A stretch of 64,000 nucleotides of DNA from Pseudotamlana haliotis (GTDB lineage: Bacteria > Bacteroidota > Bacteroidia > Flavobacteriales > Flavobacteriaceae): the NCBI RefSeq assembly GCF_008806375.1, contig NZ_WAAT01000037.1, positions 62,001-126,000 of the forward strand, in the 5' to 3' direction. The stretch's first letter is position 1, and every line of letters begins with the position of its first letter. Shown here one piece after another: positions 9,698 to 18,818 of this stretch. The notes below the pieces were generated by a model. It was not told the origin of the DNA. It searched no databases and worked only from the letters and a program-made list of their open reading frames with translations. The position numbers and the translations under genes are program-made.

Positions 9698-11294
9698 ACT
9701 CTAGAGTTTCTTTCACACCCCAATCGGCTCTAATTTCAACATCTGGAAAATGCGTTATCTTTTCAGGTTGACGTTTTTTTAAGTAGCTTCCGGTGTCGTA
9801 TTGCTCATTACCATTAGCGTCGTGTATAATACGAATGGCGTAAACAGCAGGATTTAGGTCGTAGAAATCTACAGAGCCCTCTTCAGAAACAAACTGCTCA
9901 TATTTTACTTCACCTTCTTTATCGGTTAGTTGTACAATAATGGGGTAGGTGGCATTAACTAAAGAGAAACGCACATAGCCATAGTCTGAAGCTTTTTTCG
10001 TTTTTACTGAAACATTTATTGTGTCGTTTTTATAATCGAAAATATCAACAAAAGCTTCAGGGAGAATGCGCATTTTATAACTGTTGTCTTCGGTTTTATC
10101 GAAGTTGAAATCGTAAGTATTATTTAAGGTGTCAAATTCTGTTTTGAAGGCTATGTCCATAGAGTCCTTATCTATTAACGCTATTTTTGAAGCGTCAAAT
10201 TTTGTGATTGGCGTATTGGCTGTAATTTGAAATGGTTCTTGAAGGCTCATGGTTGTACCCGTAATGATTCTTAACTTAATAGAATCCCTAGGCTGTTCGC
10301 TAATCCTTACCGTAAAATCTTCTTCGTAATCTTGTTTGGTAACTTTAAAAAGTAGGGAGTCTACTTTCATTCTTGGGGTGTACCAATAAAGCAACGAATC
10401 TGTTTTCGGGTCTTTGGTAATCCGGTGTTTAAAATCTTCAGGGGTGTCTGATAAAATTTCAATATCCATGCCTTTGTAATTCCCTTCGTAACCAAAAGCA
10501 ATTTTTTCACCCGATAATAATTTTGGTCTGGTGGCTGTGTAATCTAATTGCTCATTAAATAGTTTTAAAGTGTATGAACTATCGGTAGGAACATTTATAA
10601 GTTCTTTATGAAAGGCAATCTGATCTGTTTTTTGCTGAAATTTATTATCACCATTGCCATCGTTTAAAGCCATAAGCAAATATTTTCCTGGCTTTACATT
10701 TTCAATGGAAAACGTAGTGATACTGTCTAAGGTATTGGTTATGTATTTCGGACTTTTTTTAAAAACAATAGAATCTGTAAACGTGGTGTCTACTTCATAA
10801 AGTCCGACATTGATAAAATTTTCTGGTTTCTTTTTAATAGCATCTATTATGGTACCTGCTACTTTTAACGAGTCGATATAGTCGCCAGTAGACAGGACAT
10901 ATCGGTAATACGGATACGGGTTTCCTTCGTTGTTGTCGGTGATACTATTTCCAAAGTTAAATGCGTAAGTGGTATTTGGAGCTAAAGTATCTAATATTTT
11001 AATGGTTACACGCTTACTTGCCGATCCAAGCGGTGTGATGTCCGGTTGATATTCCATTGGCGGTGAAATAATCAACTGCTTTTGTATGTCTTTTATTTTT
11101 ATAAATTCATCAAAAGTGATCTCTATTTCATTACCCGTAAAATTGGTAGAAAAATTTTCTGGTTCAGATTTAATAATTGTAGGCGGGGTTTCATCTTTTG
11201 GGCCACCACTAGGTGTTCCTCGATTGGCACAATTGATAAAAATAGCAGCAATAAAAAGGGCTAGAACAAAATTAGAAACGGTCTTCTTCATCAA
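9690..11294 (-). CDS. Ig-like domain lipoprotein (Big_5 type)
   Basis: The 534-residue product begins with a lipoprotein signal (lipobox FINC, Cys about residue 22), followed by ANRGTPSGGPKDETPPTI, a conserved opening in Bacteroidota. A bacterial Ig-like domain of the Big_5 kind covers about residues 40-135 (SEPENFSTNFTGNEIEITFD). The rest is beta-rich repeats with no recognised catalytic motif. It should sit in the outer membrane or face the surface. It is conserved in flavobacteria, but its function is unknown. It follows comF on the same strand with a gap of about 50 bases, so the two could be co-transcribed. Confidence 0.85.
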   Translation of the reverse strand: MMKKTVSNFVLALFIAAIFINCANRGTPSGGPKDETPPTIIKSEPENFSTNFTGNEIEITFDEFIKIKDIQKQLIISPPMEYQPDITPLGSASKRVTIKILDTLAPNTTYAFNFGNSITDNNEGNPYPYYRYVLSTGDYIDSLKVAGTIIDAIKKKPENFINVGLYEVDTTFTDSIVFKKSPKYITNTLDSITTFSIENVKPGKYLLMALNDGNGDNKFQQKTDQIAFHKELINVPTDSSYTLKLFNEQLDYTATRPKLLSGEKIAFGYEGNYKGMDIEILSDTPEDFKHRITKDPKTDSLLYWYTPRMKVDSLLFKVTKQDYEEDFTVRISEQPRDSIKLRIITGTTMSLQEPFQITANTPITKFDASKIALIDKDSMDIAFKTEFDTLNNTYDFNFDKTEDNSYKMRILPEAFVDIFDYKNDTINVSVKTKKASDYGYVRFSLVNATYPIIVQLTDKEGEVKYEQFVSEEGSVDFYDLNPAVYAIRIIHDANGNEQYDTGSYLKKRQPEKITHFPDVEIRADWGVKETLEFK

Positions 11295-11346
11295 AGATTT
11301 AAAAATTTATACAAACCTACATAATTTTAAAGATATAATAGATAAG

Positions 11347-12027
11347 TCATGAGGCTATTGCCATGGTAGCGATACTAATTTTAATATTTTTAGCTTGATT
11401 TAAAACCGTAGCACAAGATTCTAAGGTGGCTCCGGTAGTAATGATATCATCTACTAACAAAATATGTTTGTTTTCTAAGCCTTCTAAGTAGTTCAATGTA
11501 AACTGTTCGCTGTTGTTTTGCCAACGCGCAAATCGTTTTTTATGCGCTTGCGACTCACTTGATGAAATTTTTAAAAGTAAGTCTTCACGATAGCTTGCAT
11601 GTAAGGCCTTGGCAATTTGTTCTCCAAATTTACTCACTTGGTTATAGCCACGTTTTTTAAGCTTCTTTTTGTGAAGGGGCACAGGAATGACGAGGTCAAT
11701 GTGTTGATAAGCTTCAATAGTTTGTAATTCACTACCCAACCAATCACCTAGAACTTTCCCGATATTTTCTTGATCTCTATATTTTAAATTATGAATAAGC
11801 TCTTGTACGGGGCTTTTCTTGTCAAATCTGAAAAGTGCTGTAGCATTTTCAAGTTTTGTTCTTCCGTAAAGGACTTTTTTAACACTTTTATCATGGGTAA
11901 AATGAAAGTTGGTGACCGGTAAATCATGTCGGCAATCTAGACAAATGGTTTCTACATTGTCGGGTAATTGAAGCTGACAAGCGGCACAGATTTTAGGAAA
12001 AAATAAGTCAACCAGATGATTAAGCAT
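11347..12027 (-). CDS. comF: ComF family phosphoribosyltransferase-like protein
   Basis: This 226-residue cytoplasmic protein has an N-terminal four-cysteine zinc finger (CAAC about 14-17 and CLDC about 29-32). It ends in a type I phosphoribosyltransferase domain with the PRPP-binding loop LLVDDIITTGATLES. The family supports DNA uptake during natural transformation, although orthologues occur in many bacteria not known to be competent. VIPVPLHKKKLKKRGYNQ is the other family hallmark. It is divergent from glyS. Confidence 0.92.
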   Translation of the reverse strand: MLNHLVDLFFPKICAACQLQLPDNVETICLDCRHDLPVTNFHFTHDKSVKKVLYGRTKLENATALFRFDKKSPVQELIHNLKYRDQENIGKVLGDWLGSELQTIEAYQHIDLVIPVPLHKKKLKKRGYNQVSKFGEQIAKALHASYREDLLLKISSSESQAHKKRFARWQNNSEQFTLNYLEGLENKHILLVDDIITTGATLESCATVLNQAKNIKISIATMAIAS

Positions 12028-12122
12028 GTGTATGAAAAATCTTTCCGGTAAACTTAATTAAAAATTACAGGATTTAGGGTGTTATTTTTTAATAAACACG
12101 CTATTAGTTTAATGCGGTTTTT

Positions 12123-12130
12123 TATTTTTG
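12123..12130 (+). promoter_or_regulatory. Predicted -7 element of glyS, four bases from the ATG
   Basis: TATTTTTG matches TAnnTTTG and ends only 4 nt before the glyS ATG at 12135. The transcription start would then fall on or next to the start codon, implying a leaderless mRNA. Confidence 0.5.
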
Positions 12131-12134
12131 CAGC

Positions 12135-13679
12135 ATGGCAAATCAAGATGATCAATTTAAAAAAGTAACCTCTCACGCGAAGGAGTATGGTTACGTGTTC
12201 CAGAGTAGTGAAATCTACGATGGGTTAAGTGCAGTTTACGACTATGCTCAAAACGGCGTTGAGCTAAAGAAAAATATACGCAACTACTGGTGGAAAGCCA
12301 TGGTGCAAATGAATGATAATATTGTAGGTTTAGATTCTGCAATTTTTATGCATCCAACAACCTGGAAAGCTTCTGGCCACGTTGACGCTTTTAACGATCC
12401 TTTAATTGATAATAAAGATTCTAAAAAACGTTATAGAGCCGATGTTTTAATTGAAGACTATTGTGCTAAAATTGAAACAAAAATAGAAAAGGAAGTTAAG
12501 AAAGCTGAAAAACGTTTTGGCGAGGCTTTTAATAAAGAGGAATTTATTTCAACAAACGGCCGTGTTGTGGGCTATCAAGAAAAGATCAATGCGATTCTTT
12601 CACGTATGGGTAAATCTCTTGAAAATGAAGATTTAGCCGATGTTAAGGCACTAATTGAAGAATTAGAAATCGCTTGTCCGTTATCAGGAAGTAAGAATTG
12701 GACCGATGTTAAGCAATTCAACTTAATGTTTGGAACAAAACTTGGCGCTTCGGCGGAAACTGCGATGGATTTATATTTACGTCCGGAAACCGCTCAAGGT
12801 ATTTTTGTGAACTTTTTAAATGTTCAGAAAACGGGGCGAATGAAGATTCCTTTCGGTATTGCGCAAACAGGAAAAGCTTTTAGAAATGAAATTGTTGCAA
12901 GACAGTTTATTTTTAGAATGCGTGAGTTTGAACAAATGGAAATGCAGTTTTTTATTAAGCCAGGTACTCAAAAAGAGTGGTACGAGCACTGGAAAGAAAC
13001 GAGATTAAAATGGCACTTATCATTAGGCATGGGCGCTGATAACTACCGTTTCCATGATCATGAGAAATTAGCACATTATGCTGATGCAGCTGCCGATATT
13101 GAGTTTAAATTCCCATTCGGTTTTAAAGAGTTGGAAGGGATTCACTCAAGAACCGATTTTGATTTATCACAGCACGAAAAATTCTCAGGGAAGAAATTAC
13201 AATATTTCGATCATGAAGAAAATAAAAGCTATGTACCTTACGTATTAGAAACCTCTATTGGTTTAGATCGTATGTTTTTAGCGGTTTTCTCTAATGCTTT
13301 ACAAGAAGAAGAATTAGAAAACGGGACCACAAGAACGGTATTAAAATTACCAAGTGTTTTAGCACCTGTAAAAGCAGCAATTTTGCCATTGGTAAAAAAG
13401 GACGGTTTACCAGAAGTTGCTAAAGAAATTCTAGAAGATTTAAAATGGGATTTCAATGTGATTTATGATGAAAAGGATGCTGTTGGTAGACGTTACAGAC
13501 GTCAAGATGCAAACGGAACGCCATTCTGTATTACTGTAGATCATGACACTTTAGAAGATCAATCGGTAACCATTCGTCATAGAGATTCTATGGCTCAAGA
13601 ACGTGTTAAGATTTCAGACTTAAGAAACATTATTAAGAGTGAAGTGGAAGTATGTAACTGGTTGAGGAAAATGCAGTAA
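12135..13679 (+). CDS. glyS: Glycine-tRNA ligase (single-chain type)
   Basis: This is the class II glycyl-tRNA synthetase of the homodimeric type, 514 residues. Motif 2 includes FGIAQTGKAFRNEIVARQFIFRMREFEQ and is followed by the glycine-pocket segment YRFHDHEKLAHYADAAADIE. Motif 3 is ETSIGLDRMFLAVF. The C-terminal anticodon-binding domain begins at about 415 (LAPVKAAILPLV). It acts in translation in the cytoplasm. There is little room for a leader (see promoter). A strong bidirectional terminator follows. Confidence 0.97.
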   Translation: MANQDDQFKKVTSHAKEYGYVFQSSEIYDGLSAVYDYAQNGVELKKNIRNYWWKAMVQMNDNIVGLDSAIFMHPTTWKASGHVDAFNDPLIDNKDSKKRYRADVLIEDYCAKIETKIEKEVKKAEKRFGEAFNKEEFISTNGRVVGYQEKINAILSRMGKSLENEDLADVKALIEELEIACPLSGSKNWTDVKQFNLMFGTKLGASAETAMDLYLRPETAQGIFVNFLNVQKTGRMKIPFGIAQTGKAFRNEIVARQFIFRMREFEQMEMQFFIKPGTQKEWYEHWKETRLKWHLSLGMGADNYRFHDHEKLAHYADAAADIEFKFPFGFKELEGIHSRTDFDLSQHEKFSGKKLQYFDHEENKSYVPYVLETSIGLDRMFLAVFSNALQEEELENGTTRTVLKLPSVLAPVKAAILPLVKKDGLPEVAKEILEDLKWDFNVIYDEKDAVGRRYRRQDANGTPFCITVDHDTLEDQSVTIRHRDSMAQERVKISDLRNIIKSEVEVCNWLRKMQ

Positions 13680-13707
13680 TTTTGTAAACTTTACTGGAAA
13701 TGATAAG

Positions 13708-13736
13708 AAAAAAGAGGCTTTTATAGCCTCTTTTTT
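13708..13736. terminator. Bidirectional terminator between glyS and the Lrp gene
   Basis: AAAAAAGAGGCT pairs with AGCCTCTTTTTT over a 5-nt loop, giving U tracts in both directions. It separates two convergent genes. Confidence 0.85.
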
Positions 13737-13760
13737 TATCATTTTAAATGTGAGTAGGTG

Positions 13761-14231
13761 TTATACCAATATTTGTCTGTCTATTTGTTGGTCTAGTGAA
13801 ATCAGTGATTCCGTTCTTAAAACACCTTCAATGGATTGTATGTTTTTGTTAAGTAAATGCATTAGGTGTGCATTGTCTACAGATAGTAATTTTATAAATA
13901 AATTGTAATTTCCTGTGGTGAAATGACATTCTAAAACTTCAGGGTAACGTTTTAAGGCTTTAATTACTTCATCGGTATTAGCGGCTTTATCTAAATAAAT
14001 ACCAACAAATGCCATGGTCGAATATCCTAATACTTTTGGGTTGATGATGAATTTTGATCCAGATAATAAATTAGATTTTTCAAGTTTTTTTAGTCTTTGA
14101 TGTATAGCTGCGCCTGAAATCCCTACATTTCTAGCAATCTCAAGAATAGGTGTTCTAGCGTCTTCGGTTAAAACACGCAGAATCTTCTTGTCGATGCCAT
14201 CTATAGCTATAGTTTTTTGTTTAGTGCTCAT
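13761..14231 (-). CDS. Lrp/AsnC family transcriptional regulator
   Basis: The 156-residue protein has an N-terminal winged helix-turn-helix (IDKKILRVLTEDARTPILEI, then GISGAAIHQRLKKLE, about residues 10-52). A C-terminal RAM effector domain follows (VGIYLDKAANTDEVI to the end). The family senses amino acids and regulates their metabolism. The neighbouring saccharopine-dehydrogenase-like gene on the same strand, upstream, is a plausible target. The leader contains an AAATGT-AA-ACATTT dyad that overlaps a possible promoter, which suggests autoregulation. Confidence 0.9.
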   Translation of the reverse strand: MSTKQKTIAIDGIDKKILRVLTEDARTPILEIARNVGISGAAIHQRLKKLEKSNLLSGSKFIINPKVLGYSTMAFVGIYLDKAANTDEVIKALKRYPEVLECHFTTGNYNLFIKLLSVDNAHLMHLLNKNIQSIEGVLRTESLISLDQQIDRQILV

Positions 14232-14252
14232 TTTGGTTATGATTTAGGGCGT

Positions 14253-14266
14253 AAATGTAAACATTT
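14253..14266. promoter_or_regulatory. Possible operator dyad upstream of the Lrp gene
   Basis: AAATGT and ACATTT form an inverted repeat with a 2-bp spacer, about 22 bases upstream of the Lrp start. It overlaps a near-consensus -7 element (TACATTTA on the reverse strand). Its role is inferred from position only. Confidence 0.3.
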
Positions 14267-14442
14267 GATTTTAAATTGAAACTTTTATTTCGTTCTAGGG
14301 AGTGGAGTGAAATTGTTTGTAGTTGTAAGTTGTTGGTTTACAGGAGGTATTGCGCTTATTTTAACAAATGTTAAATATTGTATTCGTACTGAGTATTTGT
14401 GAAACCCTAGTAGAGACAAGGTGTTTGGAGAGATTATTCGTG

Positions 14443-15780
14443 TTAAAATATTACGGTATCATTAAAAATGATACCATTTTTTTCAAGCTCTGCTAGAGTG
14501 GGGTCGTAAATATTTTTTGATATTGGAATTTGAACGCCTGTTTGTTTTATCCTTTTATTTAAGATGGCTAATGTTGCAATGCCCAGAGGTAGTCCAACGG
14601 TTTTCGCCATGGCAGTATAGGTACTGTCTGCTCCAGTGGCTACCATAGTCGATATGATCTCATGATTTTTTCCGGCTAAGGTGTAGCCAAATTTATGATA
14701 CATGACTACCATATCTTTATCGTTTTCTGAGAGTGACCAAGTATCCATAAGGATATTTTGAAGTATTTGAGCGGGAGTAGCTTTTTTGAGTCCACAATAT
14801 TTATTACTGTTGAACAGGTCTAGGGTTTCAAGCTTTTTCCACACGGGGTGTTCGCTGTCCATATTAAATTGCTTTTGTAGTTTGTGCTCTACCGTATCAC
14901 TAGGATGATAAGGCAGGAAAGTATTAACGAACTCACGATAGTTTAAGTCAGCACTGTTTTCTATAATACAGCTGTCATCAGTCATGCCTAAACTTACAAA
15001 GATATCCCATGCTTGGCAAAACCCAGCACGTCTTAAGGTGCCACGATATAACGTTTTAATGTTTTCAAGTTTATAGATGTTTTGATATTTCAAAGCATCA
15101 CGGTTAGCATATACTTCAAAATGGCCATATTCTTCAATATTTAAAGTTTTATAGCGCTTGAACAATTGCTGGTAAGCTACATGTTTGTATTGTCCTTCCT
15201 CTAAAAACTTAGCGGTTCCCCCTTGTCCTGCGAGTACGACATTTCTAGGGTTCCATGTGAATTTGTAGTTCCATAGGTTGTTGTCACTTTCAGGAGCTAC
15301 AAGTCCGCCAGCGTAAGATTCAAAAGTATGAATGTCGCCACCTGTTTCGCGGATGGTATCTAAAGCTTTCATGGCGCTCATGTGGTCTATGCCGGGGTCT
15401 AGCCCCATTTCATTCAAAAAGATAAGGCCTTTCGCTTTGACTTTTTCATCTAAAGCTTGCATGTCGTCACTAACATAGGAGGCTGTTACTAAGTTTTTGT
15501 TTAATTTCAAGCAGTCTTTTGCAATGTCTATATGCAGGTGGGCTGGAAGCATGGAAATCACGATATCTGATTTTTTGATTAAATTGTACCGAGCGTTTTC
15601 ATTGAAAATATCAAGTGGAATTATTTTCCCATTGGGATGATTATTCATTAAACGTGAAGCGTTTTCAATATATTTATCAGCTACGGTTAACTTTAGTGAT
15701 TCTACGGCGGATTGGTCTAATAAATACTTGATGAGGAATGCCGAAGATTTTCCTGAACCTATTACTAAAATCTGTCTCAT
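14443..15780 (-). CDS. Saccharopine dehydrogenase family protein (LYS9-like)
   Basis: The 445-residue enzyme starts with a Rossmann NAD(P) motif, MRQILVIGSGKSSAFLIKYL. It contains the saccharopine reductase hallmarks ISMLPAHLHIDIAKDCL, NEMGLDPGIDHMSAM and ETGGDIHTFESYAGG. The C-terminal domain resembles saccharopine dehydrogenase (glutamate-forming). Lysine or alpha-aminoadipate metabolism is the likely pathway, but a related amino-acid dehydrogenase role cannot be excluded. It lies upstream of the Lrp gene on the same strand, separated by about 210 bases, which supports amino-acid control. Confidence 0.85.
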   Translation of the reverse strand: MRQILVIGSGKSSAFLIKYLLDQSAVESLKLTVADKYIENASRLMNNHPNGKIIPLDIFNENARYNLIKKSDIVISMLPAHLHIDIAKDCLKLNKNLVTASYVSDDMQALDEKVKAKGLIFLNEMGLDPGIDHMSAMKALDTIRETGGDIHTFESYAGGLVAPESDNNLWNYKFTWNPRNVVLAGQGGTAKFLEEGQYKHVAYQQLFKRYKTLNIEEYGHFEVYANRDALKYQNIYKLENIKTLYRGTLRRAGFCQAWDIFVSLGMTDDSCIIENSADLNYREFVNTFLPYHPSDTVEHKLQKQFNMDSEHPVWKKLETLDLFNSNKYCGLKKATPAQILQNILMDTWSLSENDKDMVVMYHKFGYTLAGKNHEIISTMVATGADSTYTAMAKTVGLPLGIATLAILNKRIKQTGVQIPISKNIYDPTLAELEKNGIIFNDTVIF

Positions 15781-15885
15781 ATTAACTAGGGTTTCGGTAA
15801 TTTTGTTAGACGCAGGTGTTTTCTATAACTTGGGTTTTACTAATTTATAAATATTAAAATAAATCGTAAATAATTATTTAAGCGT

Positions 15886-16278
15886 ATGAATAAGAAAATG
15901 TTAGTTGCTGGGGTTGTTTTAGGTTTGTTAAGTATCATTTTGGGAGCCTTTGGAGCACATGGATTAAAGGCTTTAATTTCCGCGGAAGCGATACAAACTT
16001 TTGAAACTGGCGTGCGTTATCAAATGTATCATGCCTTTTTCCTGCTAATCGTTGGAGGAACATCAATTGTGAGTTTAAAATCACAAAATTTGATTTATTA
16101 TTTTGTGTTAATTGGCGTTTTATTTTTTTCTGGATCCATCTACGGATTGGCAACCAATGCCTTGACTGGTTTCGATTTTAAAAGCATTGGCTTTATAACG
16201 CCTATTGGTGGCTTGTTTTTGATTATGGCTTGGGGAGTTTCTTTTGTTGATTTGATAAAAAATAAGTCTAAAAACTAG
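15886..16278 (+). CDS. DUF423 family membrane protein
   Basis: The 130-residue protein has four hydrophobic segments (about 5-25, 43-62, 68-88 and 98-120). It carries the DUF423 (YwdK/YgdD) motifs LGAFGAHGLK at about 20-29 and TGVRYQMYHA at about 43. It is an inner-membrane protein of unknown function. It is divergent from the saccharopine-dehydrogenase-like gene and 65 bases upstream of pckA, so it could share a transcript with pckA. Confidence 0.9.
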   Translation: MNKKMLVAGVVLGLLSIILGAFGAHGLKALISAEAIQTFETGVRYQMYHAFFLLIVGGTSIVSLKSQNLIYYFVLIGVLFFSGSIYGLATNALTGFDFKSIGFITPIGGLFLIMAWGVSFVDLIKNKSKN

Positions 16279-16343
16279 ATTAAATTAAATATAATTTAAA
16301 ATAAATATATTAATTTTATGGAATAATTAAATTCTTATATGAT

Positions 16344-17960
16344 ATGGGGCAAGCTAATCAGGTTAAAAAAATCATTTCTTTAGATCAATATGGTATTAAA
16401 AATGCTAAAATTCATTATCAGTTAACGCCGGAAGCACTACAAGCCCTTGCTATTGAAAAAGGGCAAGGTGTGGAAGCGAGTACAGGTGCTCTTGCAGTGA
16501 ACACCGGGGAGTTTACAGGGCGTTCACCCAAAGATCGTTTTATCGTTAAAGATGACGTGACTAAAAACCGTATTTGGTGGGGCGATGTTAATATTCCGTT
16601 TGAACCCGAAAAGTTTGATAAACTGTATAATAAAGTTGTTGATTATTTATCGGGTAAAGAGGTGTTTGTGAGAGATAGTTACGCTTGTGCTGATGAAAAC
16701 TACAAGCTAAATATTCGTGTTATTAATGAATACCCATGGAGTAATCAGTTTGCTTATAATATGTTTTTGCGTCCTACAGAAGAAGAATTAGGACATTTTA
16801 ACCCAGAATGGACTATTGTAAACGCACCTGGTTTTATGGCAGAACCGGAAGTAGATGGCACGAGACAACACAATTTCGCTATTTTAGATTTTACTAAAAA
16901 AATCGCTCTCATAGGAGGAACAGGTTACACTGGCGAAATCAAGAAAGGTATCTTTTCAGCTTTAAATTTTATTTTACCTGTTTTTAAGGAAACCATGCCG
17001 ATGCACTGTAGTGCTAATGTGGGGAAAGAAGGTGATACAGCCGTGTTTTTTGGCCTGTCAGGAACTGGTAAAACCACGTTGTCTACCGATCCCGATAGAA
17101 GTTTAATCGGTGATGATGAGCATGGTTGGACCAAAGAAAACACCATTTTTAATTTTGAAGGCGGTTGTTATGCCAAAGTAATCAACTTATCGAGGGATCT
17201 GGAACCAGAGATTTTTGATGCCATTAAAAAAGGAGCTATTCTTGAAAACGTCATTTTAGACGATCAAGGAGTTGTTGATTTTAAAGATACGAGTATCACA
17301 CAGAATACTAGAGTGAGTTATCCTATTCATCATATAGAAAATATTCAGGTGCCATCTATAGGTAAAAACCCTAAAAATATTTTCTTTTTAACGGCCGATG
17401 CTTTTGGTGTGATACCGCCAATTTCAAAATTAACGCCAAGTCAGGCGGCCTATCATTTCATTTCTGGCTATACGGCAAAGGTGGCAGGTACCGAGGCTGG
17501 AGTTGTAGAGCCGGTGCCGTCTTTTTCAGCTTGTTTTGGAGCGCCTTTCATGCCGCTGCATCCTGCTAAATATGCTGAAATGCTAAGTCAGAAAATGACT
17601 GATGCCGGAGTTAATGTATGGTTAGTAAACACAGGTTGGACTGGTGGACCATACGGTGTTGGTACGCGTATGAAACTCAAATATACTCGTGCTATGATTA
17701 ATGCGGTGCTGAATGGCGATTTAGGCTTGTATAATTACGACGATTATCACATTCATTCTGTTTTTGGTGTGGCGCAGCCAAGAAGTTGTCCAGGCGTTCC
17801 AGCCGAAGTTTTAAGTCCAAGAGCCACTTGGAGCGACGATGAAGCTTATTACACAACGGCTTTTAAACTGACGAATGCATTTCGTGAAAACTTTAAAAAG
17901 TTTGAAGCCCATTGTTCGGAAGAAATTAGACGTGGAGGACCACAACGTTATGCTTTTTAG
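16344..17960 (+). CDS. pckA: Phosphoenolpyruvate carboxykinase (ATP)
   Basis: This cytoplasmic gluconeogenic enzyme converts oxaloacetate and ATP to phosphoenolpyruvate, carbon dioxide and ADP. The kinase-1a P-loop GLSGTGKTTLS is at 237-247. The oxaloacetate-side motifs TGRSPKDRFIV (about 53-63) and SANVGKEGDTAVFFG are present, as is the metal/kinase-2 region LIGDDEHGW. At 538 residues it has the length of the ATP-dependent family. A near-perfect bidirectional terminator follows, shared with the convergent hemD gene. Confidence 0.97.
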   Translation: MGQANQVKKIISLDQYGIKNAKIHYQLTPEALQALAIEKGQGVEASTGALAVNTGEFTGRSPKDRFIVKDDVTKNRIWWGDVNIPFEPEKFDKLYNKVVDYLSGKEVFVRDSYACADENYKLNIRVINEYPWSNQFAYNMFLRPTEEELGHFNPEWTIVNAPGFMAEPEVDGTRQHNFAILDFTKKIALIGGTGYTGEIKKGIFSALNFILPVFKETMPMHCSANVGKEGDTAVFFGLSGTGKTTLSTDPDRSLIGDDEHGWTKENTIFNFEGGCYAKVINLSRDLEPEIFDAIKKGAILENVILDDQGVVDFKDTSITQNTRVSYPIHHIENIQVPSIGKNPKNIFFLTADAFGVIPPISKLTPSQAAYHFISGYTAKVAGTEAGVVEPVPSFSACFGAPFMPLHPAKYAEMLSQKMTDAGVNVWLVNTGWTGGPYGVGTRMKLKYTRAMINAVLNGDLGLYNYDDYHIHSVFGVAQPRSCPGVPAEVLSPRATWSDDEAYYTTAFKLTNAFRENFKKFEAHCSEEIRRGGPQRYAF

Positions 17961-17986
17961 AAGCAAAAATTAAATTGTTATAAAAT

Positions 17987-18022
17987 AAAACGGGCTGATT
18001 TTTTAAAATCAGCCCGTTTTTT
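17987..18022. terminator. Bidirectional terminator between pckA and hemD
   Basis: A 16-bp perfect inverted repeat (17987-18002 with 18005-18020) carries A and T tracts at its ends, so it works on both strands. It lies between convergent genes. Confidence 0.85.
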
Positions 18023-18047
18023 ATATGAGAATTAAACTTGAGTTTAA

Positions 18048-18797
18048 TTATTTTCCTTTGTTTGCTTTTTCAATGTACTTTTCTAAAGCCATTGTCATAG
18101 AAGGTGTTTCAGGTGTTGGTGCGGCAATATCTACACGTAACCCTTTCTCTTCAACAGCTTTAATAGTTGTATTTCCAAAAACAGCAATGCGTGTGTCATT
18201 TTGCTTGAATTCAGGAAAGTTTTTAAATAAAGACTCGATTCCAGACGGGCTGAAAAACACCAGTATATCGTAAGATACATTAGCTAAATCAGATAAATCA
18301 CTTACTACAGTTTTATAAAAAGTAGCTTGTTTCCAATCTACACCTAGAGCATCTAAAGTATTAGGCACTTCAGGTTTTACTTTATCTGTATTTGGAAGTA
18401 AGAATTTTTCATCCTTATACTTCTTAATAAGTGGTGAAAGCTCGGCGAATGTACGTTTACCCACATAAATTTTACGTTTTCTGTAAACCACGTATTTTTG
18501 TAAGTAGTAAGCAACAGCTTCAGATTGACAAAAATATTTTAAAGTATCAGGGACTTTAAAACGCATTTCATCTGCAATTCTAAAAAAATGATCTACCGCA
18601 TTTCTACTGGTTAAGATGATTGCAGTGTAATTTTTTAAGTCTATTTTCTGTTGTCTAATTTCTTTAGATGAAACGCCCTCAACGTGAATAAAAGGTCTGA
18701 AATCTATTTTTACACGTTGCTTTTGTTGTAAATCAAAGTAGGGAGAATTCTCTATTTTAGGTTCTGGTTGAGATACTAAAATTGTTTTTACTTTCAT
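18048..18797 (-). CDS. hemD: Uroporphyrinogen-III synthase
   Basis: The 249-residue protein fits the HemD family, which closes and isomerises hydroxymethylbilane to uroporphyrinogen III in heme synthesis. Recognisable stretches are KTILVSQPEP at the start, IILTSRNAVDHFF at about 75-88, LLPNTDKVKPEVPNTL, and DILVFFSPSGIESLF with AVFGNTTIKAVEEKGLRVDI near the end. The family is weakly conserved and is recognised by its two-domain pattern. It follows the DUF4271 gene with a 21-base gap, a pairing common in flavobacteria, so the two are likely one operon. Confidence 0.85.
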   Translation of the reverse strand: MKVKTILVSQPEPKIENSPYFDLQQKQRVKIDFRPFIHVEGVSSKEIRQQKIDLKNYTAIILTSRNAVDHFFRIADEMRFKVPDTLKYFCQSEAVAYYLQKYVVYRKRKIYVGKRTFAELSPLIKKYKDEKFLLPNTDKVKPEVPNTLDALGVDWKQATFYKTVVSDLSDLANVSYDILVFFSPSGIESLFKNFPEFKQNDTRIAVFGNTTIKAVEEKGLRVDIAAPTPETPSMTMALEKYIEKANKGK

Positions 18798-18818
18798 AAG
18801 GGAATCGGTCGATTGTCA

